Source: Xanthomonas campestris pv. phormiicola (GTDB lineage Bacteria; Pseudomonadota; Gammaproteobacteria; Xanthomonadales; Xanthomonadaceae). Taken from it: a stretch of DNA of 64,000 bases. The stretch's first letter is position 1. Every line of letters begins with the position of its first letter. Made by a program: the position numbers and the translations under genes. Where the stretch lies: the NCBI GenBank assembly GCA_025666215.1, contig CP102593.1, positions 1,687,001-1,751,000 on the forward strand, in the 5' to 3' direction. Shown piece after piece: positions 1 through 8,503 of this stretch. Under the pieces are notes generated by a model. The model was not told the origin of the DNA and made no database searches. It worked only from the letters and a program-made list of their open reading frames with translations.

Positions 1-252
1 CTGAAGGCGCTGGACCATCCGGCGGTGCGCCCGGTCATCGACCGGGTCTCGCAGCGGCGCATGGAGTACCTGATCGCCTCGTTCCGCCAGGCCGGCCTCA
101 GCCGCACCGATGCCCAGCACCGCGCCCGCCTGGCCTACGCGGCCTACGTCGGCTTCCTGCAGCTGTCGCTGCAGCTGCACCAGCCCAAGCAGGCGCGCGA
201 GGAATTCGAGGCCTACGTCGAACACGTGATCGTGACCCTGATCCCGGGGTGA
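1..252 (+). CDS. TetR-family regulator, C-terminal fragment (gene enters from the left edge)
   Basis: An open frame runs in from base 1 and ends at a TGA at 250-252, giving 83 visible residues; the start lies outside the window. The stretch is all-helical in character (VIDRVSQRRMEYLIASF, AYAAYVGFLQLSLQL) and ends in EFEAYVEHVIVTLIP, the type of C-terminal ligand-binding/dimer helix seen in proteobacterial TetR regulators. The helix-turn-helix is not visible, so the family call rests on the C-terminal pattern only. Its target cannot be inferred because the upstream neighbour is outside the window. Confidence 0.6.
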   Translation: MKALDHPAVRPVIDRVSQRRMEYLIASFRQAGLSRTDAQHRARLAYAAYVGFLQLSLQLHQPKQAREEFEAYVEHVIVTLIPG

Positions 253-713
253 TGTTCGTGTCTGGCTGGTGTTTCTGCGAGAGTGGTCTTGCGGGCGTGG
301 GCGAGTTGCGGGAAAGAGTTGTAATGCGTATGCATCAGCTGAACTCCTGTTCCGTCGCTATCTCGTAGTACCTTTCCACGCCGACTTCAAGCACACGCGT
401 ACCTAGCATGTAGTGCTGCGAAATACGAATGAGCGTGGGACGATCGGGCGTGCAGGATAAGGGCATGCCTGTTCGCTTGGTCCCTCGCTCAGGATTGCGT
501 TTTCAACGTTCACGTCAATGTTGCACAAGGCTGCCAAGTGAAGCGGCGATGCTTCGCTGGAGCCGCTGTCGAAGTGCTTCGTGCAATTTGCCGTCGCGAC
601 GTGTGATTCCTCTCAAAGATCGCGAATCGGGCAGTTTCCGGCTGTCGTACTATCCAAAAAACAACGGCTCCTTTCGGAGCCGTTGTCGTATCAATGCTGC
701 AGATTGCAAACGA
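253..713. other. Intergenic region between the TetR fragment and the TonB-receptor terminus
   Basis: About 460 bases without a convincing gene. The only open frame (starting at 429) is antisense to the receptor gene for most of its length and has no family character. The one clear element is the hairpin at 654-686. The region is visibly less GC-rich than the housekeeping genes further right. Confidence 0.6.
654..686 (-). terminator. Rho-independent terminator of the TonB-dependent receptor gene
   Basis: A perfect 11-bp stem, ACAACGGCTCC (661-671) against GGAGCCGTTGT (676-686), encloses a TTTC loop. On the minus strand it is followed by a run of T (the A-run at 656-661 on the plus strand). 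It lies about 30 bases past the receptor stop codon. Confidence 0.88.
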
Positions 714-3650
714 TCAGAAACGCTGCTGGTACTTCATGTAGATGAAACGACCGATGTCATAACCGCCGTAATAAGAATACCCGGAGCTCGGCTGCGAGTA
801 AGACGGGGCGGCATAGTGCTCGAACACGTTGTTCGCACCGACAGCGACAGTTGCATTCCACGGTGTGTTGTAGCTGACCTGCACGTCGTGGAAAGTGTTT
901 GCCCCGATCTTGTTGACCGGATAGGTGGCGCCAGCGTATTCCGGTGCGGTGAAGTCCGGATTGCTGCAGCGGTCATCGAAATAGCATTGTTCCTTGGTGC
1001 TGGAGTAGTAACGCGTGCTCCAGGTGACAGTCCAGTCGTTCAACTGCCACGTCAAGGTCAGGTTCGAGCGCAGGCGGAAATAGCTGCCTCCAGCGCTTTG
1101 ATAACCGTTTTGCTGGCTGGCCGGATTGTCAGAGTTGTCCTGCTTCAGTTCGTTCTTGGTGACATAGGTGCTCAGCCAAGCAGCGTTGAAGTTACCCCAT
1201 GCGGTATCCAAGCGGTAGTTGACATCGAAGTCGAAGCCTTCGGTTTCCTGGTAACCAGCGTTGCGCAGGCCGAACGAAAGCGACGTGATGTTGCCTGCTG
1301 CGTTGCGGGTAAAGCCGGTGCAACGGGACTCGATGCCGCGCAGGTAGCAATCTTCCAGTAGCGTGGTCGGGTCGTCGGAAACGATGGTGTTCTCGATACG
1401 AACGTTCCACCAGTCCAGCGAAGCATTCAGGCCGCTGATGAACTCGGGACTCCACACAAGACCGAGGGTCTTGGAGGTGGAGGTTTCCGGGGTCAGAGTC
1501 GGAGTGGAGCCGGAGCTGAAGGGAACGTTGCTCTGCTCGCCGGGACCCGGGGCCGGAGCCGTACCGGAGGCGTTGAGCTGGCGGTAGCCAGCCGGGACCA
1601 CGGCCGAGCAGCGCGCGTTGCCCGCCGCCGTGCCGAACGAGGTATCGCAGGGGTCGGTGTAGTACTCGAAGCTCTGCGACAGCCCGCCGTACAGGTCGGC
1701 AATGGTCGGCGCACGGAAGCCTTCCGCCCAGGTGCCGCGAACCAGCAGCGAGTCGATCGGTTTCCACTTGAAACCGAACTTGCTGTTGACCGTATCACCG
1801 AAGTTGTCGTAGTCCGAGTAGCGGCTTGCCAGCGACAAGCTCAGCTCCTTGGCAAGCGGCAAGTCGGCCAGCAGCGGAACCTGGAATTCGGCGTAGACCT
1901 CGTCCAGGCTGTACTTGCCTTTCGTCGGACCCGCCGCGAGATCGGTGGAAATGCCGGCCTGGGCCATTGCGTCCGGAGAGAAGCTGCCACTTTCCTGGCG
2001 GTGCTCGACGCCGACTGCCACGCCCAGGTCGCCGGCCGGGAGGCTGACGATGGTGCCGGAGATATTTGCGAAGAAGTTCTTCGTTTCGGTCTTCGAAACT
2101 GCCTGGCCATCCTGATAAAGGAATGCCTGGACGTTAGGATCGCCGAGGCTGTTGGGCGAGTTGTAACCGTACGGAATCAGCGGATTCCACGGTGTGCAGG
2201 TGCCCGCTGCGGTGCCGAGCGGGATTGGGCTGGCCGAGGTGCCGCACTGAGCGACGCCGTTGGCATTGATGAAGGAGGGGCCGGTCGCCTGGCCAACCGC
2301 GAGCGTGTTCAAATTTCCGGTGCTGATCTGTACGCCCTTGTTCTGGTTGTACAGGTAGCCTGCATCCCAGTCCCAGAATTTGCCTTCGCCGAACTCGAAG
2401 CTGCCGCTGAACGTGCCCGTGAAGCGATAAGTGGTCACGCTGTTGCGCACTTCGCGCGGCACTTCCCAGCCGCGACGAACATATGAAACTGACTGTGGCG
2501 ATACGCCGGCCGGCAGAGCGCCAGTGGCTTGGTTGCCTACTGGATTGAAGACGCTGTCGATCGACAGTCCGTCGCGCGAAAGCGCAGTGTCGGTGCCACT
2601 TGCAGCGGAGTTGAACGGATAGCCGGCATTTTGCGCGAATGACTCGCGATCCGTGTACAGGACGCTGGTGTCGAAGCGGACGTTGTCAGTGAAATTGAAC
2701 GTGCCGTTCAAGAACGCAGACTTGCGCTCGATGCCGCTATAAACGGTCGATGCGAGCGACGGATTGGACACATCGCTACTGTTCAGTGCACGGTAGCTGG
2801 CAATATTGCTCGGATCCAGGCCAGCGACGTCGCGATTCAACGTGCGCGTCACCGAGGTGCCTGCATCAGTTTCGTAAACGAAACGACCGAACTGGGTGGT
2901 CCCTGATAGGCCGCCCGGGCGCGCCTCCGACTTCTCGCCGGTCGGGAAGCGGTTGCGGCTGAACCAGCGGTTCTTTGCCCAAACCGGATCTTCCTTGGTG
3001 TACTCGACGCCGGCCGTCAGCGAGCCGCGATCGCCAGCAGCGCCGATGATGAAATCATAGACCTGACGTTCGCCATCGCCTTGGCCCCATTGCCCGATAT
3101 AGGCATTGGCTTCGGCGCCATTGAAATTCTTGCGGGTGATGATGTTGATCACGCCCGCGATGGCATCCGAGCCGTAAATGGTGGAAGCGCCGTCCTTCAA
3201 TATTTCGATACGTTCGACCGCCACAGCGGGGATCGAAGAGACATCCTGCAAGCCACCATTGGTCGCGCCCAAGCGCTTGCCGTCGACCAGGATCAGGGTG
3301 CGGGCAGGGCCCAGGTTGCGCAGGTCGATATAGTAGCCGCCCACATTTTCGCCCGATGACAGCGGCGAGGTGCGGCTGATGGCTGGCGAGCCGGCAGTCG
3401 GGATGTTCTGCAGGATGTCGGCGACGGACTTGAAGCCCTGCTTCTCGATCTGGTCGCGGCTGATCAGCAGCACCGGCTGCGAGGTTTCGGTGTCTACTTG
3501 GCGGATACGCGAGCCAGTGACTTCGATGCGATCCAGATTGGTCGCACCGGTGCCGGCATCCTGTGCCGAGGCAGCGTTGATGCTGACGCCTGTGCTCGCC
3601 ACCAGCGCGAGCACAACGGCATCGCGCAGTTTGTTGGTCTTGCAATTCAT
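714..3650 (-). CDS. TonB-dependent outer-membrane receptor
   Basis: 978 residues from an ATG at 3650 preceded by a strong GGAGAGAG ribosome-binding site; an in-frame start at 3806 has none. Residues 1-30 form a signal peptide ending near NAASAQDAG. A TonB-box-like LDRIEVTGSRI follows, then a plug domain (SVADILQNIPTAG, ARTLILVDGKRLG, VERIEILKDGASTIYGSDAIAGVINIIT). The rest is a long beta-barrel with the FRAPTIADLYGG motif typical of the family, ending in a terminal Phe (MKYQQRF) as expected for BamA insertion. It imports a large substrate across the outer membrane using TonB energy. The substrate is unknown: no siderophore, vitamin or glycan genes lie beside it. GC content looks lower than in surrounding genes. 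Confidence 0.95.
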   Translation of the reverse strand: MNCKTNKLRDAVVLALVASTGVSINAASAQDAGTGATNLDRIEVTGSRIRQVDTETSQPVLLISRDQIEKQGFKSVADILQNIPTAGSPAISRTSPLSSGENVGGYYIDLRNLGPARTLILVDGKRLGATNGGLQDVSSIPAVAVERIEILKDGASTIYGSDAIAGVINIITRKNFNGAEANAYIGQWGQGDGERQVYDFIIGAAGDRGSLTAGVEYTKEDPVWAKNRWFSRNRFPTGEKSEARPGGLSGTTQFGRFVYETDAGTSVTRTLNRDVAGLDPSNIASYRALNSSDVSNPSLASTVYSGIERKSAFLNGTFNFTDNVRFDTSVLYTDRESFAQNAGYPFNSAASGTDTALSRDGLSIDSVFNPVGNQATGALPAGVSPQSVSYVRRGWEVPREVRNSVTTYRFTGTFSGSFEFGEGKFWDWDAGYLYNQNKGVQISTGNLNTLAVGQATGPSFINANGVAQCGTSASPIPLGTAAGTCTPWNPLIPYGYNSPNSLGDPNVQAFLYQDGQAVSKTETKNFFANISGTIVSLPAGDLGVAVGVEHRQESGSFSPDAMAQAGISTDLAAGPTKGKYSLDEVYAEFQVPLLADLPLAKELSLSLASRYSDYDNFGDTVNSKFGFKWKPIDSLLVRGTWAEGFRAPTIADLYGGLSQSFEYYTDPCDTSFGTAAGNARCSAVVPAGYRQLNASGTAPAPGPGEQSNVPFSSGSTPTLTPETSTSKTLGLVWSPEFISGLNASLDWWNVRIENTIVSDDPTTLLEDCYLRGIESRCTGFTRNAAGNITSLSFGLRNAGYQETEGFDFDVNYRLDTAWGNFNAAWLSTYVTKNELKQDNSDNPASQQNGYQSAGGSYFRLRSNLTLTWQLNDWTVTWSTRYYSSTKEQCYFDDRCSNPDFTAPEYAGATYPVNKIGANTFHDVQVSYNTPWNATVAVGANNVFEHYAAPSYSQPSSGYSYYGGYDIGRFIYMKYQQRF

Positions 3651-3832
3651 TATCTCTCTCTCCGAATGAGATCTGGGTTTGACCCATGGTGTGCCTGTCG
3701 GTGGAGTCGAAAGAGCGACGCCAAGACCCACAGGGTGAACCGATAGTAACTTCGTCTTGCCAGAAATTAAAGAGTTGTTAATAGGATGGGTAAAATTGTG
3801 ATGCATGTATCACTAATTTGCGTCTGGCGGAC

Positions 3833-3862
3833 AAAAAAAAGCCCCTGAAAGGGGCGTTTTTT
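3833..3862 (-). terminator. Bidirectional-looking intrinsic terminator after the barrel-like protein gene
   Basis: GCCCCT (3841-3846), a GAA loop and AGGGGC (3850-3855) are flanked by eight A on the left and six T on the right, so it could work on either strand. The gene it serves is the minus-strand gene ending at 3898. Confidence 0.85.
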
Positions 3863-3897
3863 CCGCAGCAACTCCTTTTCGAACAAGGGGTTGGTGT

Positions 3898-4749
3898 TTA
3901 CAAGTCCTGCTCGTAGCGCACGTAGGGGATGGTGCCTTCCTCGGTGCTGATGTTGTTCGGGGCGAACGGGTTCTTGCCGCGGGTGATCACGTTCTCGGCG
4001 CCGACGGTCAGCTGGCCGCTCCATGGGGTACGCCAGGTCAGGCCAACGCCCAGGCCGGACCACTTGCCGGGCTGGCCCGGCGCGTCGACGACGCGGCCGA
4101 TGACGTTGGCGCTGAACGAGCCGTAGCCGCCGCCGATGCTCAGGCTCTTGCTGTCCCACTGGTCGACCAGCGCCTGCGAGGCATCGGCGATCGGGACCAG
4201 GCGCGCCCGCGCATAGGTGCCGCCGATGGAGACGAAGCCTTCGCGGCCGATGTTCTGCTGCGCGAACACGGTCAGATCGTTCTGCTCCATGCGCAGCGAA
4301 GGCGTCTTGTTGGGGCCTGCCAGCCATGCCGGCATGTTCTCGCGGCCGGTGCCCGCCGACAGCGACACGCGCCCGCCGGGGCGGTTGAAGGTGGTGGTCG
4401 CGGCGACGTGGTGGCCGACATCGCCGTCGTCGTCGCCCAGGCTGGCGAGCATGCAATGGCTGGCCAGCCCACTGATGCTGCTGCCGCTGGCGCTGTTGCA
4501 CAGCAGGCCGAGCGAGTCGCCGGACGACAGGCCGAAGGCGGCGTCGAGCGAATTGCGGCCGAAATGCCAGCGTGCGCCGACCGCCTGTTCGCCGGTCGGC
4601 TCCAGGTACAGCAGCGCCTCGACCTTGCCGCTGCCCTTGTTCCAGACCGGCAGCACGGTCCGGTCCGAGGGCTTGGTCTGCGCATGCGCGCCCGTGCTCG
4701 CCGCAAGGGCGATCAGCAGGGCAAGTGGCAGGCGCAGTAGGGCTCGCAT
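3898..4749 (-). CDS. Small exported outer-membrane-barrel-like protein of unknown function
   Basis: 283 residues with a clear Sec signal peptide (MRALLRLPLALLIALAASTGAHAQ). The mature part alternates short polar/apolar strands (GRVSLSAG, EGFVSIGGTYARARLV, KSLSIGGGYGSFSANVIG, SGLGVGLTWRTPW), consistent with a beta-barrel of perhaps 10-12 strands. The segment TPWSGQLTVGAENVI resembles TPWNATVAVGANNVF near the C-terminus of the TonB receptor next door, so it looks like a small protein sharing the last strands of such barrels, but with no plug domain. It has its own terminator. I do not recognise a named family. The role is unassigned; cell-surface location is an inference. Confidence 0.7.
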   Translation of the reverse strand: MRALLRLPLALLIALAASTGAHAQTKPSDRTVLPVWNKGSGKVEALLYLEPTGEQAVGARWHFGRNSLDAAFGLSSGDSLGLLCNSASGSSISGLASHCMLASLGDDDGDVGHHVAATTTFNRPGGRVSLSAGTGRENMPAWLAGPNKTPSLRMEQNDLTVFAQQNIGREGFVSIGGTYARARLVPIADASQALVDQWDSKSLSIGGGYGSFSANVIGRVVDAPGQPGKWSGLGVGLTWRTPWSGQLTVGAENVITRGKNPFAPNNISTEEGTIPYVRYEQDL

Positions 4750-4866
4750 CGGCAGTGTCAGACTCTCGGGCAGGGACTAAAGTTCCCGCCGTGCAGGGTG
4801 AACGATACTAGTGGGTTTATGTTTCTTTAACAAGTCGGACTCCCCGGTCCTCGTCCCCGCCCCTGG

Positions 4867-5763
4867 CTATTGCAAGCGCTCCGAGGGCGCTGGTTCAGCC
4901 GGGGTTACAGCGAACAATACGCCGAATTCCGTCAAGGGGAAGTCATAGTGTCGGCCGCAGAACTCGCACCGTATCTCAACTTGGCCGGTTGCCTCGGCCG
5001 CGGCGCGCGCTTCTTCCTCGCCGAGCGAGCGCAGCATGGCGGCCACCCGCTCGCGCGAGCAGGAGCAGCCGAAGCGCAGCGGCCTGGTGCCCAGCAGTTC
5101 CGGCGCTTCCTCGTGGAACAGCCGGTGCAGCAGGGTATCGGCCGGCAGCGCCAGCAGTTCGGCTTCGCTCACCGTCTCGAACAAGGCGCCGGCGCGGTTC
5201 CAGCCGTCCTCGTCGCCGCTGTCGCCGGGCAGTTTCTGCAGCAGCAGGCCGGCCGCCTGGCGGCCGTCGGCGGCCAGGATCAGGCGCGTCGGCAGCTGTT
5301 CGGACTGGCGGAAATAGTCTTCGAAGGCCTCGCCCAGTTCGGCCGCCGACAGCGCCACCAGGCTCTGGTAGCGCTGCGGTTCGCGCGGGTCCAGGCCGGG
5401 ATTTTCGATGGTGATCGCCAGCAGCGCGCCGCTGCCGAGCGCGCGCAGGTCGCGCGGGGCGTCGCTGCCCTCGCCGAGCTGGACGATGCCGCGCAGGGTG
5501 CCGGCCGCGGTGCACTCGGCGAACAGGGTGCGCAGCGCGCCCTGGCTGCGCAGTTGCACCGACAGGCGCCCGTCGACCTTGGTGTGGCCGGTGAACAGGG
5601 CCGCGGCCACGCAGGCCTCGCCCAGCAACTCGGTCGCCGCGGCGGGATAGCTGGCCGGCGCGAGGATGTCGCGCCAGGCGGACTCCAGGCGCACGTGCAC
5701 GCCGCGCACGCCGGCGCTGGGCAGCAGGAAGCGGGTCAGGTGATCGTGATCGGAAGAACTCAT
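4867..5763 (-). CDS. hslO: Hsp33, redox-regulated holdase chaperone
   Basis: 298 residues. The C-terminal zinc-binding redox switch is complete: Cys233-x-Cys235 (GCSCSRE) and Cys266-x2-Cys269 (CEFCGRHY). In Hsp33 these cysteines release zinc and form disulfides under oxidative stress, unfolding the linker and activating the cytosolic chaperone. N-terminal motifs (TRFLLPSAGVRGVHVRL, ELLGEACVAAALF) match the family, and the length is normal. The ATG at 5763 (MSSSDHDHLTRF) is chosen because homologous sequence begins here; the open frame extends far upstream without family character. It is divergent from mtgA. Confidence 0.95.
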   Translation of the reverse strand: MSSSDHDHLTRFLLPSAGVRGVHVRLESAWRDILAPASYPAAATELLGEACVAAALFTGHTKVDGRLSVQLRSQGALRTLFAECTAAGTLRGIVQLGEGSDAPRDLRALGSGALLAITIENPGLDPREPQRYQSLVALSAAELGEAFEDYFRQSEQLPTRLILAADGRQAAGLLLQKLPGDSGDEDGWNRAGALFETVSEAELLALPADTLLHRLFHEEAPELLGTRPLRFGCSCSRERVAAMLRSLGEEEARAAAEATGQVEIRCEFCGRHYDFPLTEFGVLFAVTPAEPAPSERLQ

Positions 5764-5844
5764 CGCGGCCTCGCTGCGCATGGGAAGATGGCGGCCGCAG
5801 GATAGTGGGTCATCTCGGTGGACAAAGTCGAAGAAGGCATAGCA

Positions 5845-6582
5845 ATGGGGGCGACGCGGGACGTTGCAAGTGGCGCAGCCGTGCCGCGGCGCCGGCGCTG
5901 GCTGCGCTGGTTGCTGGCGGCACCGCTGCTGTTCGTGCTGGCGAGCACCTCGCAGGTGATCATGCTGCGCTTCGTCGATCCGCCGTTCTCGGCCATGATG
6001 CTCGCGCGCCAGCTCGGCGCCTGGGGCGAGGGCGACTGGTCGTTCCGCATCGCCTACGACTGGCGCGACAGCGCGCAGATCGCCGCCAGCCTGCCGATTT
6101 CGCTCGTGGCTGCCGAGGACCAGCGCTTCCCCAGCCACCATGGCTTCGATCTGGAGGCGATCGAGAAGGCGCGCGACCACAATGCGCGCGGCGGGCGCCT
6201 GCGCGGCGCCAGCACGATCAGCCAGCAGGTGGCCAAGAACGTGTTCCTGTGGCAGGGCCGCAGTTGGCTGCGCAAGGGGTTGGAGGCCTGGTACACGGTG
6301 CTGATCGAGGCGCTGTGGTCGAAGCAGCGGATCCTGGAGGTCTACGCCAATGTCGCCGAGTTCGGCGACGGGGTGTACGGCGCACAGGCGGCGGCGCGCA
6401 GTTTCTGGGGCAGGGATGCGGCGCAGCTGAGTCCGGCGCAGAGCGCGCTGCTGGCGGCGGTGCTGCCGGCGCCGCAGCGCTACGCCGCCGCGCGCCCGGG
6501 GCCGTACGTGCAGCGCCGCGCCAACTGGATCCAGCGGCAGACGCGGCAGCTGGGCGGGCCGGCCTATCTGCAGGCGCCCTAG
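5845..6582 (+). CDS. mtgA: Monofunctional biosynthetic peptidoglycan transglycosylase (GT51)
   Basis: 245 residues: basic N-terminus, one transmembrane anchor at about 20-38, then a GT51 domain. Diagnostic motifs are present: catalytic Glu91 in [53 protein letters not shown]. It polymerises lipid II into glycan strands on the periplasmic face of the inner membrane and has no transpeptidase domain. The ATG at 5845 follows an AAGAAGG ribosome-binding site; a GTG at 5818 in the same frame is the weaker alternative. Divergent from hslO with about 80 bases between starts. Confidence 0.95.
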   Translation: MGATRDVASGAAVPRRRRWLRWLLAAPLLFVLASTSQVIMLRFVDPPFSAMMLARQLGAWGEGDWSFRIAYDWRDSAQIAASLPISLVAAEDQRFPSHHGFDLEAIEKARDHNARGGRLRGASTISQQVAKNVFLWQGRSWLRKGLEAWYTVLIEALWSKQRILEVYANVAEFGDGVYGAQAAARSFWGRDAAQLSPAQSALLAAVLPAPQRYAAARPGPYVQRRANWIQRQTRQLGGPAYLQAP

Positions 6583-7002
6583 GAACATTTGAGCTATAGC
6601 GTGCGACGTTGGCCGGTATGAGGCGTTTTTGTATATGTGCGTAGCGACGTGAGCGCTCGGGCACCAGCCCATGGCTATGCCTTCGTGCCTGCCTGAGCCG
6701 TCCATGCGCAAGGCGGACACCGCCTGCCAGGAAGTGGTCGAGGGTTTCGGCATGGCGCTGCGGAGGCGCTGGGTTTAGTCCCTCTCCCATCGGGAGAGGG
6801 GTTGGGGTGAGGGTAGGGGGCGAAGCGTCTTGTGCAATTTGGGCGCACGAGGCTTTGCCCGTACCCTCATCCGCCCCTTCGGGGCCCCTTCTCCCGGTGG
6901 GAGAAGGGAACAGGTCCCGGTGGGAGAAGTGAGCGACTCCAGTTTCTCGTCAGGCGTGCCCTGCCGCTGGTGATCGCGCAGGCCGCTCCGTACCATCGGC
7001 AC
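6583..7002. other. Intergenic region between mtgA and the glycosyltransferase gene
   Basis: 420 bases without a convincing gene. It holds the palindromic repeat at 6780-6908. I see no clear promoter for the gene that follows. Confidence 0.6.
6780..6908. repeat. Xanthomonad REP-like palindromic repeat pair
   Basis: Two hairpin units sit 85 bases apart. The first is CCCTCTCCC-atc-GGGAGAGGG (6780-6800), followed by GTTGGGGTGAGGGTA. The second is CCCTTCTCCC-ggt-GGGAGAAGGG (6886-6908), preceded by ACCCTCATCCGCCCCTTCGG. The GGGTGAGGGTA/TACCCTCATC parts are complementary, so the whole is a nested inverted repeat. Elements of this look are common between genes in Xanthomonas; that statement is from general knowledge. 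Confidence 0.75.
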
Positions 7003-8025
7003 ATGGAACCCGAGCGCCTGACCGTCGTCGTCACTGCCTTCAACGAGGCGCAGACCCTGCCGCTGCTGCAGCCGCGGATCCTCGCCGCGCTCGATGGCGT
7101 GGATGGCCTGGAGGGGCGGGTGCTGTACGTGGACGACGGCAGCCGCGATGCGACCTGGGAGGTGATCCTGGCGCTGGCCGCGGCCGATCCGCGGGTCGGA
7201 GCGCTGCGCCTGTCGCGCAATTTCGGCAAGGAGCTGGCGCTGACCGCGGGCCTGGACTTCGTCGAGCACGGCGCGGCGATGCTGCTGGACGCCGACGGCC
7301 AGGATCCGCCGGAGTTGATCGCGCAGTTCGTCGCGCATTGGCGCGACGGCTACGACGACATCTACGGTACCCGCGTTGCGCGCGACGGCGAGGGCTGGCT
7401 CAAGCGCGGTACCGCGTCGATGTTCTACCGGGTGATCGGGCGCCTGTCGAAGACGCCGATTCCGGCCGACACCGGCGATTTCCGCCTGCTGTCGCCGCGC
7501 GCGCTGGCGGCGCTGGCGCAGTTGCGCGAGCGCCATCGGTTCATGAAGGGCCTGTTCGGCTGGGTCGGGTTCCGGCAGATGGCGCTGCCGTACCGGCGTG
7601 CGCCGCGCCTGGCCGGGCGCAGCAAGTTCGGCCTGTGGCGGCTGTGGAACTTCGCGCTGGAAGGCATCACCAGTTTTTCCACCGCGCCGCTGCGGGTGGC
7701 CACCTATCTGGGGCTGGCGACCGCGGTGGCCGCGTTCGTGTTCGGCACCTGGATCGTGATCAAGGCGGCGCTGTGGGGCGATCCGGTCGCCGGCTGGCCG
7801 ACGATGATGGCGGTGATCCTGTTCCTGGGCGGCGCGCAGCTGATCGCGCTGGGGCTGATCGGCGAATACCTGGGCCGGCTGTACGAGGAATCCAAGCAGC
7901 GGCCGCTGTATCTGGTCGACAGCTGGCGCGCGCCGGCCGGAGGAGTATCCTCGGCCGTGCGATCCAGCGAACCGGGAGGCAGCGATGCGTACGGTACGAC
8001 AGTTGTTGGGCGACAAGGGCGGTGA
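7003..8025 (+). CDS. Family 2 membrane glycosyltransferase (GtrB/ArnC/DPM-like)
   Basis: 340 residues. The GT-A fold is visible as LTVVVTAFNEAQTL at the N-terminus, VLYVDDGSRDATWE, and the metal-binding DADGQDPPE motif. Two transmembrane segments near the C-terminus (TAVAAFVFGTWIVI and MMAVILFLGGAQLIALGLIGEYLGRLYEE) are characteristic of enzymes that transfer a sugar from a nucleotide donor to undecaprenyl phosphate. The ATG at 7003 begins exactly at the domain; upstream in-frame sequence is repeat DNA. The tail after KQRPLYLVDSW is longer than usual and runs 41 bases into the next gene. The sugar and pathway are unknown, as no O-antigen or flippase gene is adjacent. Confidence 0.88.
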   Translation: MEPERLTVVVTAFNEAQTLPLLQPRILAALDGVDGLEGRVLYVDDGSRDATWEVILALAAADPRVGALRLSRNFGKELALTAGLDFVEHGAAMLLDADGQDPPELIAQFVAHWRDGYDDIYGTRVARDGEGWLKRGTASMFYRVIGRLSKTPIPADTGDFRLLSPRALAALAQLRERHRFMKGLFGWVGFRQMALPYRRAPRLAGRSKFGLWRLWNFALEGITSFSTAPLRVATYLGLATAVAAFVFGTWIVIKAALWGDPVAGWPTMMAVILFLGGAQLIALGLIGEYLGRLYEESKQRPLYLVDSWRAPAGGVSSAVRSSEPGGSDAYGTTVVGRQGR

Positions 8026-8413
8026 GGTTCACGCGGTGCCGCCGGATGCGGCGGTGGTCGATGCGCTGCGGCTGATGGCCGACAAGGGCATCGGCGCGGT
8101 CCTGGTGATGCAGGACGGGCGCCTGGCCGGCATCCTCTCCGAGCGCGACTATGCGCGCAAGGTGGTGCTGCAGGACCGCTCTTCGGCGACCACGCCGGTG
8201 CGGGACATCATGAGCACGAAGGTGTACACGGTGGACCCGTCGCAGAGCGTGCAGCAATGCATGGAGCTGATGACCGGGCAGCGCATCCGCCATCTGCCGG
8301 TGGTACAGGCCGGCGCGGTGGTCGGGGTGATCTCGATCGGCGACCTGGTCAAGGCGGTGATCGAGGAGCAGCGGCAGGAACTGGACCAGTTGCAGCGCTA
8401 TATCGCGAGTTGA
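7985..8413 (+). CDS. Stand-alone tandem CBS-domain protein
   Basis: 142 residues made of two CBS motifs and nothing else: residues about 8-65 (VDALRLMADKGIGAVLVMQDGRLAGILSERDYARKV) and about 72-130 (MSTKVYTVDPSQSVQQCMELMTGQRIRHLPVV). CBS pairs bind adenosine nucleotides and usually sense energy state for a partner protein. A GGGAGG ribosome-binding site precedes the ATG. It overlaps the glycosyltransferase 3' end by 41 bases in another frame, suggesting co-transcription. The partner is not known. Confidence 0.9.
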   Translation: MRTVRQLLGDKGGEVHAVPPDAAVVDALRLMADKGIGAVLVMQDGRLAGILSERDYARKVVLQDRSSATTPVRDIMSTKVYTVDPSQSVQQCMELMTGQRIRHLPVVQAGAVVGVISIGDLVKAVIEEQRQELDQLQRYIAS

Positions 8414-8502
8414 CGGGACTCGGGACCGGGGACTCGGGACCCGGAAAAGCAAGAGCGGGGCTTTTGACTTTCCGAGTCCCGAGTCCCCGGTCCCGAGTCC
8501 CG
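8414..8502. repeat. Long inverted repeat, GGGACTCGGGACC type, copy A
   Basis: A perfect 26-bp inverted repeat: left arm 8414-8439, right arm 8477-8502, 37-base spacer. It fills the gap between two converging genes, starting directly after the TGA of the CBS gene and ending one base before the TAG of the AsmA gene. A transcript in either direction would form a very stable hairpin, so it may act as a shared terminator. Confidence 0.9.
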
Positions 8503-8503
8503 G

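Noticed and set aside
429..1361. Plus-strand open frame of 310 codons at the receptor 3' end
   Set aside because: Mostly antisense to the TonB receptor, crosses its terminator, and has no family character.
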